DNA from: Heterodera schachtii
Taxonomy: Eukaryota; Nematoda; Chromadorea; Rhabditida; Heteroderidae
NCBI GenBank assembly: GCA_023374025.1
Contig: SIJG01000108.1
Coordinates: 1-64,000 of the forward strand
Direction: 5' to 3'
Length of the DNA stretch: 64,000 bases
Positions 11,776 to 22,593 of the stretch are shown here, in pieces. A model generated the notes under the pieces. That model made no database searches. It was not told where the DNA came from and saw only the letters and a list, made by a program, of their open reading frames with translations. A program made the translations under genes and the position numbers. Within the stretch, counting starts at the first letter, position 1; each line of letters begins with the position of its first letter.

Positions 11776-11990
11776 GATGCGCCGTGACTGAAAAAACCCG
11801 TGAACCGTGAATCATGACCGTGAATTGACCCCGTGAATCGTGACCGTGACCGTGATCCAAAAAACCCGTGCAATTCACGGTTTTCGTGACCGTGACCGTG
11901 AATTTTTTGAGTTTAATTTTTCCCTGTCGGCGAATTTTTTGTTTTTACACTGTCTTTTTTGTGGTATCATTTCCCCAAAATTTTTTTTGG
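11776..11990. mobile_element. CGTGACCGTGA-rich insertion
   Basis: Direct and inverted copies of CGTGAC(C)GTGA fill about 130 bp after 'tagagatgcgccgtgactg'. Arm 2 of the inverted duplication lacks this sequence, so it inserted after the duplication or was lost from the partner. The right end is not clear. Confidence 0.5.
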
Positions 11991-12071
11991 GAAAAGTGGG
12001 TCCATAGTAAGTTATTTATCGTAAAGAAAAAAGCGAATAAAGAAACGAAATGTTTATCTCCTTAATGTTTT

Positions 12072-12500
12072 TTAATCCTCATTTAATTCATCGCCAAATT
12101 GTTTCTTCCATCTACAAATGGAACATAGATTAATTTTCAGTATTTTTGCAATTTTCTCGTCACTCATTTTTGGGTTTTCTCCTTTCATTTGCCAATATTT
12201 TTTAATTGTTTCCATTTTATCGTTTTCATTAATTCTTTCCCCCATGCTAAATTGTTTTTTCCATTGTCCAATTACTCTATAATTAATTCGAATTTTCTTG
12301 CCAATTTCGGCAAAATTTTCATTCCATTCTTTTGCCGAATATTTTCTTCCTTTTTGCTTGATTTTCTCTTTAATTTGATAATATTTCTCAACAATTTCTC
12401 TCTTTTTCTGTTCATTTTCTTTTTGTTCACATTTTTCTCCAAATATTTCGTCAAATGTTTTTTGCTCAAATTTTTTTCTCTCTCTACTTATTGGTCGCAT
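12072..12500 (-). CDS. HTH-repeat family protein, short form (142 aa)
   Basis: I chose the ATG at 12500; the frame upstream has no hydrophobic leader. The N-terminus (KFEQKTFDEIFGEK) matches the two long copies. A single hybrid unit follows: its start resembles repeat 1 and its end (EIGKKIRINYRVIGQWKKQ) resembles repeat 2. Repeat 3 follows (MSDEKIAKILKINLCSICRW). This pattern fits a deletion between repeats 1 and 2. The protein is Lys/Glu-rich and ends DELNED. It lies in arm 1 of the inverted duplication. It is open over its full length but without the leader; it may be a decaying or re-purposed copy. Function unknown. Confidence 0.55.
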   Translation of the reverse strand: MRPISRERKKFEQKTFDEIFGEKCEQKENEQKKREIVEKYYQIKEKIKQKGRKYSAKEWNENFAEIGKKIRINYRVIGQWKKQFSMGERINENDKMETIKKYWQMKGENPKMSDEKIAKILKINLCSICRWKKQFGDELNED

Positions 12501-12667
12501 TAATAAAATAATATGATAAAACAATTTTCACGATTAATTAAAATTCCAATCCTACTGATCACAAAAATCAGATATTTTAATAATATATTTTGTTTACAAA
12601 TTGCTCTCTCTGCAGTGGTCGCATTTAATAATTAATAATAACTCAAATAAATTAACAATTTCATGAT

Positions 12668-12925
12668 TAATTACTAGGGCTGGCAATTTAAGTCAAATGT
12701 TTTTTCTAGAGGCTGGAAAAATTTTTCGCAAAAACGAATATTACGGAAAGAAAGTGCATAAAATTTTTTACAAAATGGCGTTTGATTGATGGCTCTACAA
12801 TGCGTCTGCGATGAGGAAGGTAAGTTTAAATATCGACTACCCCAAAAATGGTCAATTTTCTCTTGGATTACTGTACTTTCGGTATATTCGTTTTCGACCT
12901 CGGGTTCGCCACGGGGAGAATTCAT
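12668..12925 (-). other. Possible exon beside a hAT-like end
   Basis: TAGGGCTGGCAATTTAAG at about 12675 resembles other hAT-like ends here. The minus strand from 12925 is open for 83 codons and begins MNSPRGEPEVENEYTEST. That looks compositionally coding, but no homology or partner exon was recognised. Confidence 0.25.
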
Positions 12926-13498
12926 AGAGACATGTAATTTTATGCATTTTGTAGCAAATTTTTATGAAAAATCGCAAACAATTAATACCGCATGGTCCAT
13001 GATCACAGGATCCATAAACGCCATAATTTCCGTAATTACGGGGTTTCTATAAACGCCATTAAAAAATGTAAAAAATTATTTAAAATTTTGATTTTGGTGG
13101 TCAGTAGGATTAGAATTTTAATTATAAAAAATTATTAAAAATACCTGATTTTATGATTAGTAAGATTGGAACTATAATTATTTGTGAAATATTTTTATAA
13201 TTTTATTAATTGCGAAACCAATCATCAATATAGAGAAAAATATTTCAATTTAATAATTGCAATTTTATTAATCGAAAAAATGTTTTTCATATTAATTGTA
13301 TAAGTAGAAATAAATTATTTATTTAATTGATCATTTAATGAATATAGTAATTATGTTAATATTTACTTTAAAATGTGTAGAATTTATAAAAGAAAAAATA
13401 TAAACGATTCATTTTTGAGAAATTCTATTATTATATTATATATTTAATTTTATTTAGAATAAATTATAATTTTCCATTTTTTAAACAATTTGTCAGCA

Positions 13499-14179
13499 AT
13501 GAAACTGTGCCTAATATTCTTTGGAATTATATTTTTAATTGTTAAAAACAAAAAATTCGAGCAAAAAACATTTGACGAAATATTTGGAGAAAAATGGGAA
13601 GAAAAAGAAGAAGAAAAACGAAATGATCAAAATGAAAATGATCAGAAAAAGAGAGAAATTGTTGCGAAATTCAATAAAATAAAAGAGAAAATAAAAGAAA
13701 AAGGAAGGAAATATTTAAAAAAAGAATGGAATAAAATTGAAGAAAAAATCGGAAAAAAATTCGGCACAAATCGCAAATATATTTACCAATGGATCAAAGA
13801 ATTAGGCTTAAACAAATGCCACAACAAAACAAAAACGGATGAACAAAAAATTGAAATTGTTCAAAAATTTATAGCAATGAAAAATGAGTATAAGCAAAAA
13901 GGAATAAAATATTCGAGAAAAGAATGGAATGAAAATTATGCCGAAATTGGCAAGAAAATTGGAGTAAGCCGTGACATAATTATAAGGTGGAAGAAACAAT
14001 TTGGCATGAGTGAAAGAATAACGAAAAAAGAAAAAATGGAAAAAATGAAAATATATTGGCAAAAGAAAGAAGAAAACCCAAAAATGAGTGACGAGAAAAT
14101 TGCAAAAATACTGAAAATTAATCGACAGAACATTTGCAAATGGAAGAAACAATTAGGAGAAGAATTAAATGAGAATTAA
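13499..14179 (+). CDS. HTH-repeat family protein, full-length member (226 aa)
   Basis: The start is ATG 13499. Residues 3-15 (LCLIFFGIIFLIV) form a hydrophobic segment that could be a signal peptide or anchor, with no obvious cleavage site. Residues 17-46 are acidic (EIFGEKWEEKEEEK). Three related units follow at about 49-104, 114-171 and 175-221. Each ends in a helix-turn-helix-like pattern: EKIGKKFGTNRKYIYQWIK, EIGKKIGVSRDIIIRWKKQ and KIAKILKINRQNICKWKKQ. Such units recall transposase or homeodomain-like DNA-binding helices, but no DDE catalytic domain is present. It appears intronless. Flanks are shared with the 26.2-kb copy, so the whole unit has spread by duplication or transposition. 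Function unknown; DNA binding is inferred. Confidence 0.65.
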   Translation: MKLCLIFFGIIFLIVKNKKFEQKTFDEIFGEKWEEKEEEKRNDQNENDQKKREIVAKFNKIKEKIKEKGRKYLKKEWNKIEEKIGKKFGTNRKYIYQWIKELGLNKCHNKTKTDEQKIEIVQKFIAMKNEYKQKGIKYSRKEWNENYAEIGKKIGVSRDIIIRWKKQFGMSERITKKEKMEKMKIYWQKKEENPKMSDEKIAKILKINRQNICKWKKQLGEELNEN

Positions 14180-15174
14180 AAAACATTAAGGAGAGAGATA
14201 AAATTTCGTTGCATTGTTCGTTTTTTTTTCTTTACAAAAAATAGCTGATTTCTATAGACAGTATTTTCATGTGCTAAGAATCATAAAATTTATAGTAAAT
14301 GTATAAAAAATGCTGAAATATTTGCGAAAAACCAAAAAATGACAAAATATGTGCTAAAAAATTGGAAAAATAAAGTCTTTTTATGCAAAAGAAATCCCAG
14401 AAAATTTTTTTTTTTTATCTTTTCGCCCACAACAATTGCAAATCAAATACATTTGGAGATGTTCGGGAGTAAATGGTCCTTTTTACTGTTAAAATTATCT
14501 TGTAAATTGAAATCTGTAAGTTGAATATATTCCAGCAGGAACTTCAAAATCCAATGACGAATTAATGAAGAATTCGACTTGGCTACTTTTGGCATTCGAA
14601 GTAAATTTATTTTTTTTTGAAAATTCTGTTAACTATGTATGACAAGAAATTTGCGGCAATCATGAAGAAGGGGGGTCCCGTATTTTCCTTTATTATTTTT
14701 GGATGAAAACATGAACCCCAACTTTTCGGAGGTGCTGATCACGAAAACAACTTTCTAGAGGTTTTGTTGGTCGCTGAGCACGAATTTGGCATCCATTTCG
14801 ACCAATTTCGACTTGGACCCGAATTCGAACAAAAATTTGAAAATTCAATTTTTCAAAATTCACATTTATCGAACAAAACCGATTCAATTGCACGAAGGAA
14901 CTGCGGAATGAGGCTATTCACACGGATAAAACTCAGAGACTTCCAACCAAAAATTATAAAACACATTTTCAAGACCACCAAAGCGCTGACGCCAAATAAA
15001 TTCAGGAAAATATGTGTCGTAAGTTTCAGTTTTGTTGCCAAATTGTTGCTTAAAATTTTTCTTCAATTCTTCCACATCGATTCAACATTCTGGGTGTGGG
15101 CCTGTCGATTGGTTGGATTTACAAAATTTCTTGAATAGTTCACAGTCAAATGGGTGTAATTGTGCGGAAGGTTC

Positions 15175-16165
15175 GGAATAAAAATTGGGCAAAAATCCGC
15201 ACTTAGCCCCAAAATCGGGCAAATGCCCGGTTGCTAGGGTAAAATTGACACGCTAAATTTAAACGAGCAATTATCAAGAATGAAATCTCGGGGAGAAACT
15301 GTATTATTTATGGGCCAATAATCATTAATTAACCTTTTCAGTCATTAATGGCCATTAATTCAACAAAACAGCACAAGGGGAAAACGGGAAATCATTAACT
15401 GATAACATTTGTTCTGCAGATTGTGAGATTAACATGGAAATGATTAGAAAAATTACCCGCGAAAAGCTCAAATATTTATAATTTAATTATTAATTTCCTT
15501 TGATATTATCAGGGCTGCAAAAAATATGCAAATGCATATTTTTTTTTCCTGGCTTCTCCATGCTCTAAATAGCAGGAAAAACACTTTCTTTTTTGTGTTT
15601 GCATATAAAAATCAGGACTTTTATTTGCATATTTTGCATATTTTAGGTTTTTCTGCATATTTCATGCATATTTTGCCATTTTTGTACATATTTTCAGCTT
15701 TTTTGTACATATTTTCAATTTTTTTTTTGCATATTTGCCTTTTTTTTTGCATTTTTGCCATTTTTCGTCAACTATTTTCCGATTTGAATATCCCTTAGGA
15801 AAAAATTTTTTATGCCAAAAATTAAATCCAAATTTGAAGGATGCGCGAGTGGATCAACAGTGAGCTTCACTACCGAAAACCTTGAGAAATTTTTGATTTG
15901 CAATTGCAAAAACAACCGATAAGATTTATGAGGAATAAAATTTTTTAAATTATTTTGCACCCCTAATTTTCAAGTTTTTTTGTGCATATTTTGCGATTTT
16001 TGTGCATATTTTATGCATATTTCACGACTTTACTTGCATATTTATGCGCACATTTTGTCCACTTTTCGTGCATATTTTTTGCAGCCCTGGATATTATTAA
16101 TTAATGGGTGGGGGGGGGAATTAATTTGAGGAAAACTTTTTATATTTTCTACTCATTTGTAGGGT
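15175..16165 (+). repeat. Dispersed repeat, copy 1, carrying a hAT-like insertion
   Basis: The sequence from 'ataaaaattgggcaaaaatc' through 'cattaattcaacaaaacagc' to 'tttgtagggttc' matches 34995-35415 in reverse complement once the insertion at 15510-16089 is removed. The copies are close but not identical. Confidence 0.75.
15510..16089. mobile_element. hAT-like MITE, TGCATATTTT family, with perfect 8-bp target duplication
   Basis: It starts CAGGGCTGCAAAAAATATGC and ends with the inverse. GATATTAT flanks it on both sides (15502-15509 and 16090-16097). The interior repeats TGCATATTTT in both orientations. The inverted paralogue near 35,085 reads through one GATATTAT with no insertion, so the event is confirmed within this window. 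Confidence 0.9.
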
Positions 16166-16366
16166 TCATCGTCGCAGTCCATTTGATCAAGGGCCATTTG
16201 GTTTTATATAATGAATTCGATTTTTTCGGGCAAATGCGACACATTTTCAATAAAGGAATCGACAAAAGATGATGAAAAGGGTGGAATGATTTTACAGAAG
16301 GAAATACGAACAGAATTCAGTAAAGTGGTGTTGTAATTTTTCGGAGTTTTGTTGAAATTTAAGATT

Positions 16367-17477
16367 TCATTTGTAAAGGTGTTTCAGATGTAATAGCTCA
16401 AACGGTTGATCAGAAATTTGATTTTGTTGGAAATTTTGCGGAGGGACGAATTCGAAATTTTGAGCGTTCGGAAATTGGTTGGGCAAAAACGGTTGGAATT
16501 GATTGGGCTGTGGTGCCATATTTTCAAAATTCTGATTCGGTTGTTGTTGATAATTTGGTTGATTCATATTCCGAACCGGAATACAATTTGGGAAATTTGG
16601 ACCGTTTCCAAAATCTCGAGCATTCAGAATTGGGTAATTAATACAAATTTTTCGGCCATAACCCGATTTGGTATAAAATTTTGGGAATTTCGTACGGAAA
16701 ATTGATGGTTCTTCGCCATTTGCGAATTAACGAAAATTCGGGGATTTTGGCGGCGGTGAAATTGCATATTTTGACCATGAATCTCAATTCCAAATCGGTT
16801 CTCAACCGGATTCCGATTTTGGTTTTGCTCGAAATTTTGTTGTGCCCCATTGTACGAAATGTGTGGTGAAACATTTTGAGGGGTTGAATGAGCCCCTGGA
16901 TTTCCGAAACTTTGGTAACTTTTGGTTGGGAGGTCGAACACTGCGAGCTCATTCGTTCTTCGACATTTTGTTGCACTCCCACTTGCTGGGGGATAATGTT
17001 TGCGAAATTTCGTGGAAATGGATTTTGGTTTTGCACAATGTCCAAAATGTTTTGAGGGGCCAAATTCAAACCATGGTTTTGTTCAGTGTCATTTCGTCGG
17101 CTGTGGCTAGAATGCGAGGTTCTTCTTGTTCCATATAATTGATCGGCCGGCGCACTCGGAAATTATATCTTTGCTGAAAACCGGTTGACTCCATACATTT
17201 CTAAACTTTGAAATGAAAGAGAGAAAGAAAAAGTTCAACAAAAGTCCTGTGTTTTTAACTCTTTCACGATTGGTGTTGACCAAAATTCAAATGTCTCTTG
17301 CACACAATCAGTTTGCAACTCGGTGCCGAAAGGTTGGATTTTATGTTGCTTTTGTAGGAGCGCCACGTTGGAGAATTGGGGGTTTGGAGGAGGGAATTTG
17401 GGATTTGCTTGGGGTTCGGGTTGAGATTTTGGGGTCAAGGAAAGATTTATTTTATTTCTACACCACTTTACTGACAA
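16367..17477 (-). pseudogene. Asn/Gln/Pro-rich protein gene, apparently broken
   Basis: Antisense frames give low-complexity stretches in succession. 17477-17235 has LTPKSQPEPQANPKFPPPNP. 17110-16890 has NLAPQNILDIVQNQNPFPRN. 16930-16630 has PHISYNGAQQNFEQNQNRNP. 16610-16367 has NQPNYQQQPNQNFENMAPQP and ends in a stop. The composition is the same throughout, but the frame changes at least twice and one short frame ends in a stop near 17073. Either small introns were missed or this is a pseudogene. No domain recognised. Confidence 0.4.
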
Positions 17478-17599
17478 GGAAATAATTTTCTGTCAAAAAT
17501 TTTTCATTTATGGTTTTTTGACAAAGTCATTTTTGATGGGTTTTGACACACCGAGTCAATTTTGAGCGCCCAGTTCAAAAACTAATTGATTTTTTGTCT

Positions 17600-17665
17600 T
17601 AGTGGTCTGTGAGTTTGCCACCAAAAAGGGAGTCCCAGGTTCAATCCCACCTGAGTTATATATTT
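17600..17665 (+). repeat. tRNA-derived SINE-like segment
   Basis: TAGTGGTCTGTGAGTTTG and, about 30 nt later, AGGTTCAATCCCACCT resemble A and B boxes. A full cloverleaf is not seen. Confidence 0.3.
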
Positions 17666-17771
17666 AATTAAGCAATATTTCACGTTTTTCTCAACGAATA
17701 AATAAAAAATAATTATGTCATATTATTCTAAAATTTTTTTGTGTACATTTTAAAAACAAAAAAAAATTTGA

Positions 17772-19502
17772 TCACCCGATAACATCAATGACAGCGTCTT
17801 CTTCATTTTCATCATCTGAACGCTCCAAAAATTGTCTTCTTTTTGGTCTTCCAGCCTCTAAAATGTTTTAAAGTCAATGATTTCTGGGAAAAATTAACCC
17901 CTTCCCACGCCACTCAAAACTTGCCTGCTTCATCTCAGCAATTCTACCGGTGTCGAGAAGCCAATTGCTGACAAAATGGTGCTCCAATTGTTGTAGAATT
18001 TGATCGGCATCCGGCATGCAACCGGACTGCGGCTGTTGCTTTCTCTCCGTTTCCCACTGCCTTGGCGAATTGTTCTGACTGTTGAATTGTCTGCAGGATT
18101 GTCCGAGTTTGACACTGCTGTCCTTCAGCGAGCAATTGATCACGATGACAATTGCAGATGGGCGATGGAAATGATGTCACTGCTGATCCGCAATGACCGA
18201 TCAGTGCCCACACAAAGCTCACATCTCTCCGAGAAACCTTTAGACAATTTAAAAAAAATTATCCACCCTTTTACCACTTAATCGGTCTGTTGATCAATGC
18301 ATTCATTTGATCAATTTGGGGCCAGAGAAGAGCACCATAATGTTCCAAATTTTCCCTGGTGTCTTTGGCACGGAAAACTGCAGCAATGAAATGGTTGGAA
18401 GCAGAGTTGTTTCGAAGTGCTTGGCCGAAACTGATGGTCAATTTGGTAAAGCCGTGGCCGTGTTCCCTGCTCAGTTTGATCAACAATTCGTCGTCAAAGC
18501 AGATCAAATTGTCCTTGGCCGAACTGAGCCGAAATTCCAATGCGGCCTTGACATCGATGCACACAAATCCAACTCCTGCTGTTGTTTCAATTTTCTGATA
18601 ACGTAGTTTCGCACAAATTTTTTGCTTGATGACCAAAACCTAAAAAAATGAGCAAAAGTTTCCAATTTTTCTAACTTTTTTAAGCGGTGGGAGAAAATCA
18701 ATTTTCGAGTTGATCAGCCGAAATGTGTGCTTCAGTCGTTCGAATGCTTTTTGTGTGCCAACGAGGCAGAGAATCAGTAGGCCATCTGCTTCATCAATTG
18801 CTTCATTTTGACATTGGAGTTAGCTTTTCTGGGGGGTGTAATGGGAAAATTTGTGCCGAACTTCCCGACTGATCCGTTCGAGGGACGCCCGGCTGGCCGA
18901 ACGTGATCTGTCCCGGTTTATCACAGTGGCAATTTCTTCAGCCAATTTGCGGCGTGAGGTGCGCTGCAAATGATCAACATTTTTTTGGGTCGTCCTGTTG
19001 TAGTTGCTAAAACAAAAAAAAAGATTTTGAAAAAGTTTAAGGGGATTTTGTTTTCACACACTTTTGCTGGTAGTTGGTGTCGCCGTTGGTGGTGGCGCAC
19101 ATTGCTCAAGCTGGCGCCGCAGGGCACTGATCAGCGCATCACGGTTGCGCACCTGCTCCCGCAGAAATTGTATGGTGTCATCCCGGTCCTTGAGCTCCAT
19201 CTCCAGCTGTTCGATGCGCTCTGATCGGTCGTCGATGACCAACGGTGGTGGAGTCATCTCTCCGATGTCCATTGGCGCGATGGGTGTTGACGGAAACGGC
19301 ACCAAATCGCCGATTGGCGTTGCAGGTGTTGACGGCAGCGAAAAGCCAAATTCCAAAAGTTCCTCGTCCGTCTCGGGCGTCGGCACTGGTCCTGGAGTTG
19401 GTGGTGGCGGCTCAATCGCTTCTTCGTCCAGTGCAGCAGATGTCGACGGCGCTGCTTCGTCCTGCTGTGGCGTTTTGGAAGTAAGATTCGGCTGTGGAGC
19501 GG
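17772..19502 (-). CDS. Multi-exon gene of unknown function; one in-frame stop
   Basis: Reading down the minus strand, the segments are as follows. 19502-19060 is Pro-rich, then a coiled coil (RIEQLEMELKDRDDTIQFL). 18963-18676 is basic (LAEEIATVINRDRSRSASRA) and continues to FERLKHTFRLINSK. 18639-18275 is a globular segment (QKICAKLRYQKIETTAGVGF ... LEHYGALLWPQIDQMNALI). An exon lies within about 18237-17930 (ADQILQQLEHHFVSNWLLD). The last exon, 17855-17772, ends SDDENEEDAVIDVIG and a stop. Two introns look sound: a 36-nt intron at 18640-18675, and one with a GC donor (CAG|GCAAGT) before the last exon. A TAA interrupts the frame at 18822-18820, and the join into the fourth segment is unresolved. 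The start is not found. It may be a pseudogene or carry assembly errors. No family recognised. Confidence 0.5.
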
Positions 19503-19659
19503 CTGAAATTGAAAAAAAAAATGTTTTTTTAATAAAAATTGATGAAAAACTCACTTTTCTTGGTTCATCGGCCCTTGTCTCGCCTTTTCCGCCTTTGCAC
19601 GCTTTTCCTCTTGCTTTTGCCACCGCCTTTGCGCAGCTTCTTTAGTCTGTTGTTTGTTT

Positions 19660-20010
19660 TTTTAGCCATAAAACTCTAAAAAATTATAGATTCTATAGCT
19701 TTTGAACAAACGTATTAGCAAATAATAAAACGTATCATTAGATGAAGAATTTTTTTCTCTATCGATATGCAAAATTTAAAGAAATTCTGTATGAGGAAAA
19801 AAAAGCTTCTTAGAGCGAAGTGAATGTTGTTTTTCCTAATAATGAAAATATTAGATAGTACGCCAAAAGGAGAGAAAAGTTAGAGAAAAAAAGTTTCTCT
19901 GCACTCTCTCTTTATTGACACATGTCTCGTTTTTTGACTCGGTGTGTTGACTAACGTCCCAGAACCGGCTCGTCCCTTTATTAAGAAATTTGAATCGATT
20001 ATCTATTAAA
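19660..20010. other. Intergenic, nothing recognised
   Basis: AT-rich sequence without coding signal, upstream of the minus-strand gene. It may hold its first exon or promoter, but no motif stands out. Confidence 0.4.
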
Positions 20011-20013
20011 ATA

Positions 20014-20240
20014 ACTAGGGCTGGTAGTTATATGGAAATCCATATTTTTTTCCTGGACTGTGAGAGGCCTGAAACGTTCGAAAACATGTTTTTAGCGTAG
20101 TTTGAAGCATCTAGGACGGATTTCTACCCATATTTTCCATATTTTTCCATATTCGCGATTTATGTCCATATTTCCATATTTGTCCATATTTTGGCATTTT
20201 TACAAAAAACCGCTATTATAACGGCCCCCATCCGTTAAAT
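20014..20240. mobile_element. hAT-like MITE end, TCCATATTTT family
   Basis: TAGGGCTGGTAGTTATATGG is followed by a run of 'ccatatttttccatatt' words. It parallels the TGCATATTTT element at 15.5 kb with a one-letter change of word. No right end was found. Confidence 0.5.
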
Positions 20241-20684
20241 TGGGATTTTGGCCCCAAAAATCGGAAAATTTCTCCAAAAAAATCATTTTTTAGCAAAATT
20301 CTCGAGAAAATTGAATAAATTTAAATATTCTTAAAAATTGGTAAATTTATGTCAAAAATAAGCAAAAAAGCGAAAATTTCGCTTTTCAGGTTGATTTTTC
20401 CCTAAAAATTAGTAAGTTTGGCTCTATCATAGTTTTTCTTCTAAAATGATATTTTTATTAAAATGTTTACTATAGAGCGGACCGGATCCGGTACCGGATT
20501 TTTCTGGATCAGGAAGCGATTTTTTGGAAAAATAGGGATTGATTTTTGGGCCCCAAGCCATGAATTTTAAAAAATTTCAAAATTTATCATATTAAAAAAT
20601 TTAGTCGAATTGTAATAAAAAAATCAATCAGTTATTAAAAAATATTACTATATGAAACAGAAACAAAAGAAATAATTCGACCCT

Positions 20685-21345
20685 CAAACTCTCCATGGGC
20701 ATCGTTAAGGAAGGAAAGATTGAAAAAACGGCGTTTACAGTACCTGGCGGTCTTTATGAATTTTTGGTCCTTCCCTTTGGCCTAGTAATGCCCCAGCCAC
20801 ATTTCAAAGACTCATGAACAAATTTTGTCCGAATATATTAACGAATTTGTTTTCGTATATCTCGACAACATTTGATTGCCTCTGAAACATTTGAAGATCA
20901 TATGGTCCATCTCAGAAAGGTTTTCGAAAAACTGAATGAAAACGGAATGAAAGTCAAGGCGGGAAAATGTGGTATCGCTTTAGACCAAACCCCATATTTA
21001 GGACATATTCTAAAACGAGAAGGACTCGCGAAAGACCCGGAAAAATACAAACCGAGCAAAGAATTTCCGATGCCAAAAACAATCAAAGAATTACAAAGAT
21101 TTTTGGGGATGGTCAATTGGCACCGAAAATTTATCATGAATTTTGCAAAAATTACGGCACCATTAACAAAAATGTTGAAAAAACAGGATTCTAAGGTGCT
21201 AAATGCGTCCAAAGATGGGTTAGGTGCAGTGCTTTGTCAACGGGATCAATCTGGGAAAATGAGACCAATTTGTTACGCATCAAGACGCTGTAAACAAACC
21301 GAATCATTTAGGCATAAAATTTGCCGTACAAAAATTTAAGCATTT
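20685..21345 (+). pseudogene. Ty3/gypsy reverse transcriptase - RNase H fragment
   Basis: 20690-20880 resembles TAFTVPGGLYEFLVLPFGL and a decayed YLD motif. 20872-21339 is open, with HLRKVFEKLNENGMKVKAGK, LGHILKREG, ELQRFLGMVNWHRKFI and an RNase H-like DGLGAVLCQ. Frameshifts and the loss of most of RNase H and all of integrase make it a relic. It is from a lineage different from the two gypsy elements in this window. Confidence 0.85.
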
Positions 21346-21579
21346 TATCGCATGGCTTCCAACAATCGTATTTACCAGCAAGTTGTAGAAAACATTTCAC
21401 TTTCGCGTTTTGCAATTCGCTTTTTTGGAATTCACGTTTCGCATTTATTTTCATTTCGCATTTTTTTACTTTCGCAAATTTCGTGCTTCGCATTTTCCGA
21501 TTTGGCCCATCCCTGCAAGAAGCAAATAGTTTTTTCTTTAGTTTTTCTTAGCTTTTTATTTTCCTGGCCCAAGCCCTGA

Positions 21580-22590
21580 ATTTTAAAAAATTTCAAAATT
21601 TATCATATTTAAAAAATTCTCATGTTCCCTAGCAAATTCCAATAATCTCTTTTTTCCCTATGGCACTACCTTCTCAAAAACACTTTTTTTTCTCTAAAAA
21701 ATCATTAAATAATGAATTCTCGCCGTAGGTTAAGTGACTCAACTGTGAAATGAGAATTAAAGATAATTAGTCTAATTGTAATAAAAATCAATCAGTTAAT
21801 AAAAAATATTAATATATGAATCAGAAACAAAATAAAAAAACAAAATTAAATTAAAAAAATCATTAAAACTAGTATATAAAATAAAAAAATGACATATTAA
21901 AATAGTTGTCCGAGAGAAAAGAATGATTTAGACGATATCAAGAGTTATAGAAATAAAAAATAGCGAAATTCCAAAATATAAAAAATTCATAATATTTAAA
22001 ATATGGAATACTTTAATAAAATTGGAAATAATTCTTAAAAGAACAATAAAAAAATTAAAAATATAAAATAATAAGCGCATAAAATGTATGTAAAAAAGAA
22101 AAAGAGATTTTAGTGGATGGACTAAAACATGAAAATTAATTTATTTTATGTTTCGTTTCGTATACGAAAATTTTTTAAATAATTAAACCATGGGGTGGTC
22201 TACCCACCAACAAAGTTTCGTTTAAAAATTCCAACATCACTTGAAAACAATCCTTTTGTTAGTGTTTTTTTAAATTTGACCCAATTTTGTTGGAATTTCC
22301 TACTTCCTAATATTTTGCGATTTTTTTTTTGCCTAAAAAGGAAACCCTAATGATTAAAATTGAATTATGTAAAAAACAAAACAAATTAATATTTTTCCAA
22401 AGAAAGCATTTCTTTTATTGAAATTGAATGTCTTGGATGAATCTGAAAAAAGGCTAATTCAAAACATTATCAACAAAGTTCAAATCCCATTTATTCCGAA
22501 ATCCAATAAATGTAGGTGATTTAAGTTTAAATCGACCAATGAATGCATGGCATCATCATCATCATCACATGGCCTTCAAATATCCGCTCC
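21580..22590. other. AT-rich intergenic, nothing recognised
   Basis: The sequence is mostly A/T homopolymer runs. No coding exon, RNA gene or clear element boundary was seen. Confidence 0.4.
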
Positions 22591-22593
22591 ATC

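Larger units (their letters stand above)
10966..12520 (-). repeat. Arm 1 of a large inverted duplication (partner 28430-29960)
   Basis: Reverse-complement matches include the 11000-11300 AT-rich block, the F-box-like fragment (11290-11500), the 11650-11775 segment and the HTH-family gene at 12072-12500. Arm 1 carries an extra CGTGAC-rich insertion at about 11776-11990, and HTH-repeat content differs between the arms. Confidence 0.75.

Noticed and set aside
12189..12503. Phe/Leu-rich forward frame
   Set aside because: Shadow of the antisense Lys-rich HTH-family gene; AAA/TTT codons read as Phe.
19064..19645. 193-codon forward frame rich in Ser/Gly/Val
   Set aside because: It is the complement of the Pro-rich coiled-coil exon on the minus strand, which has splice sites and a heptad-like pattern.
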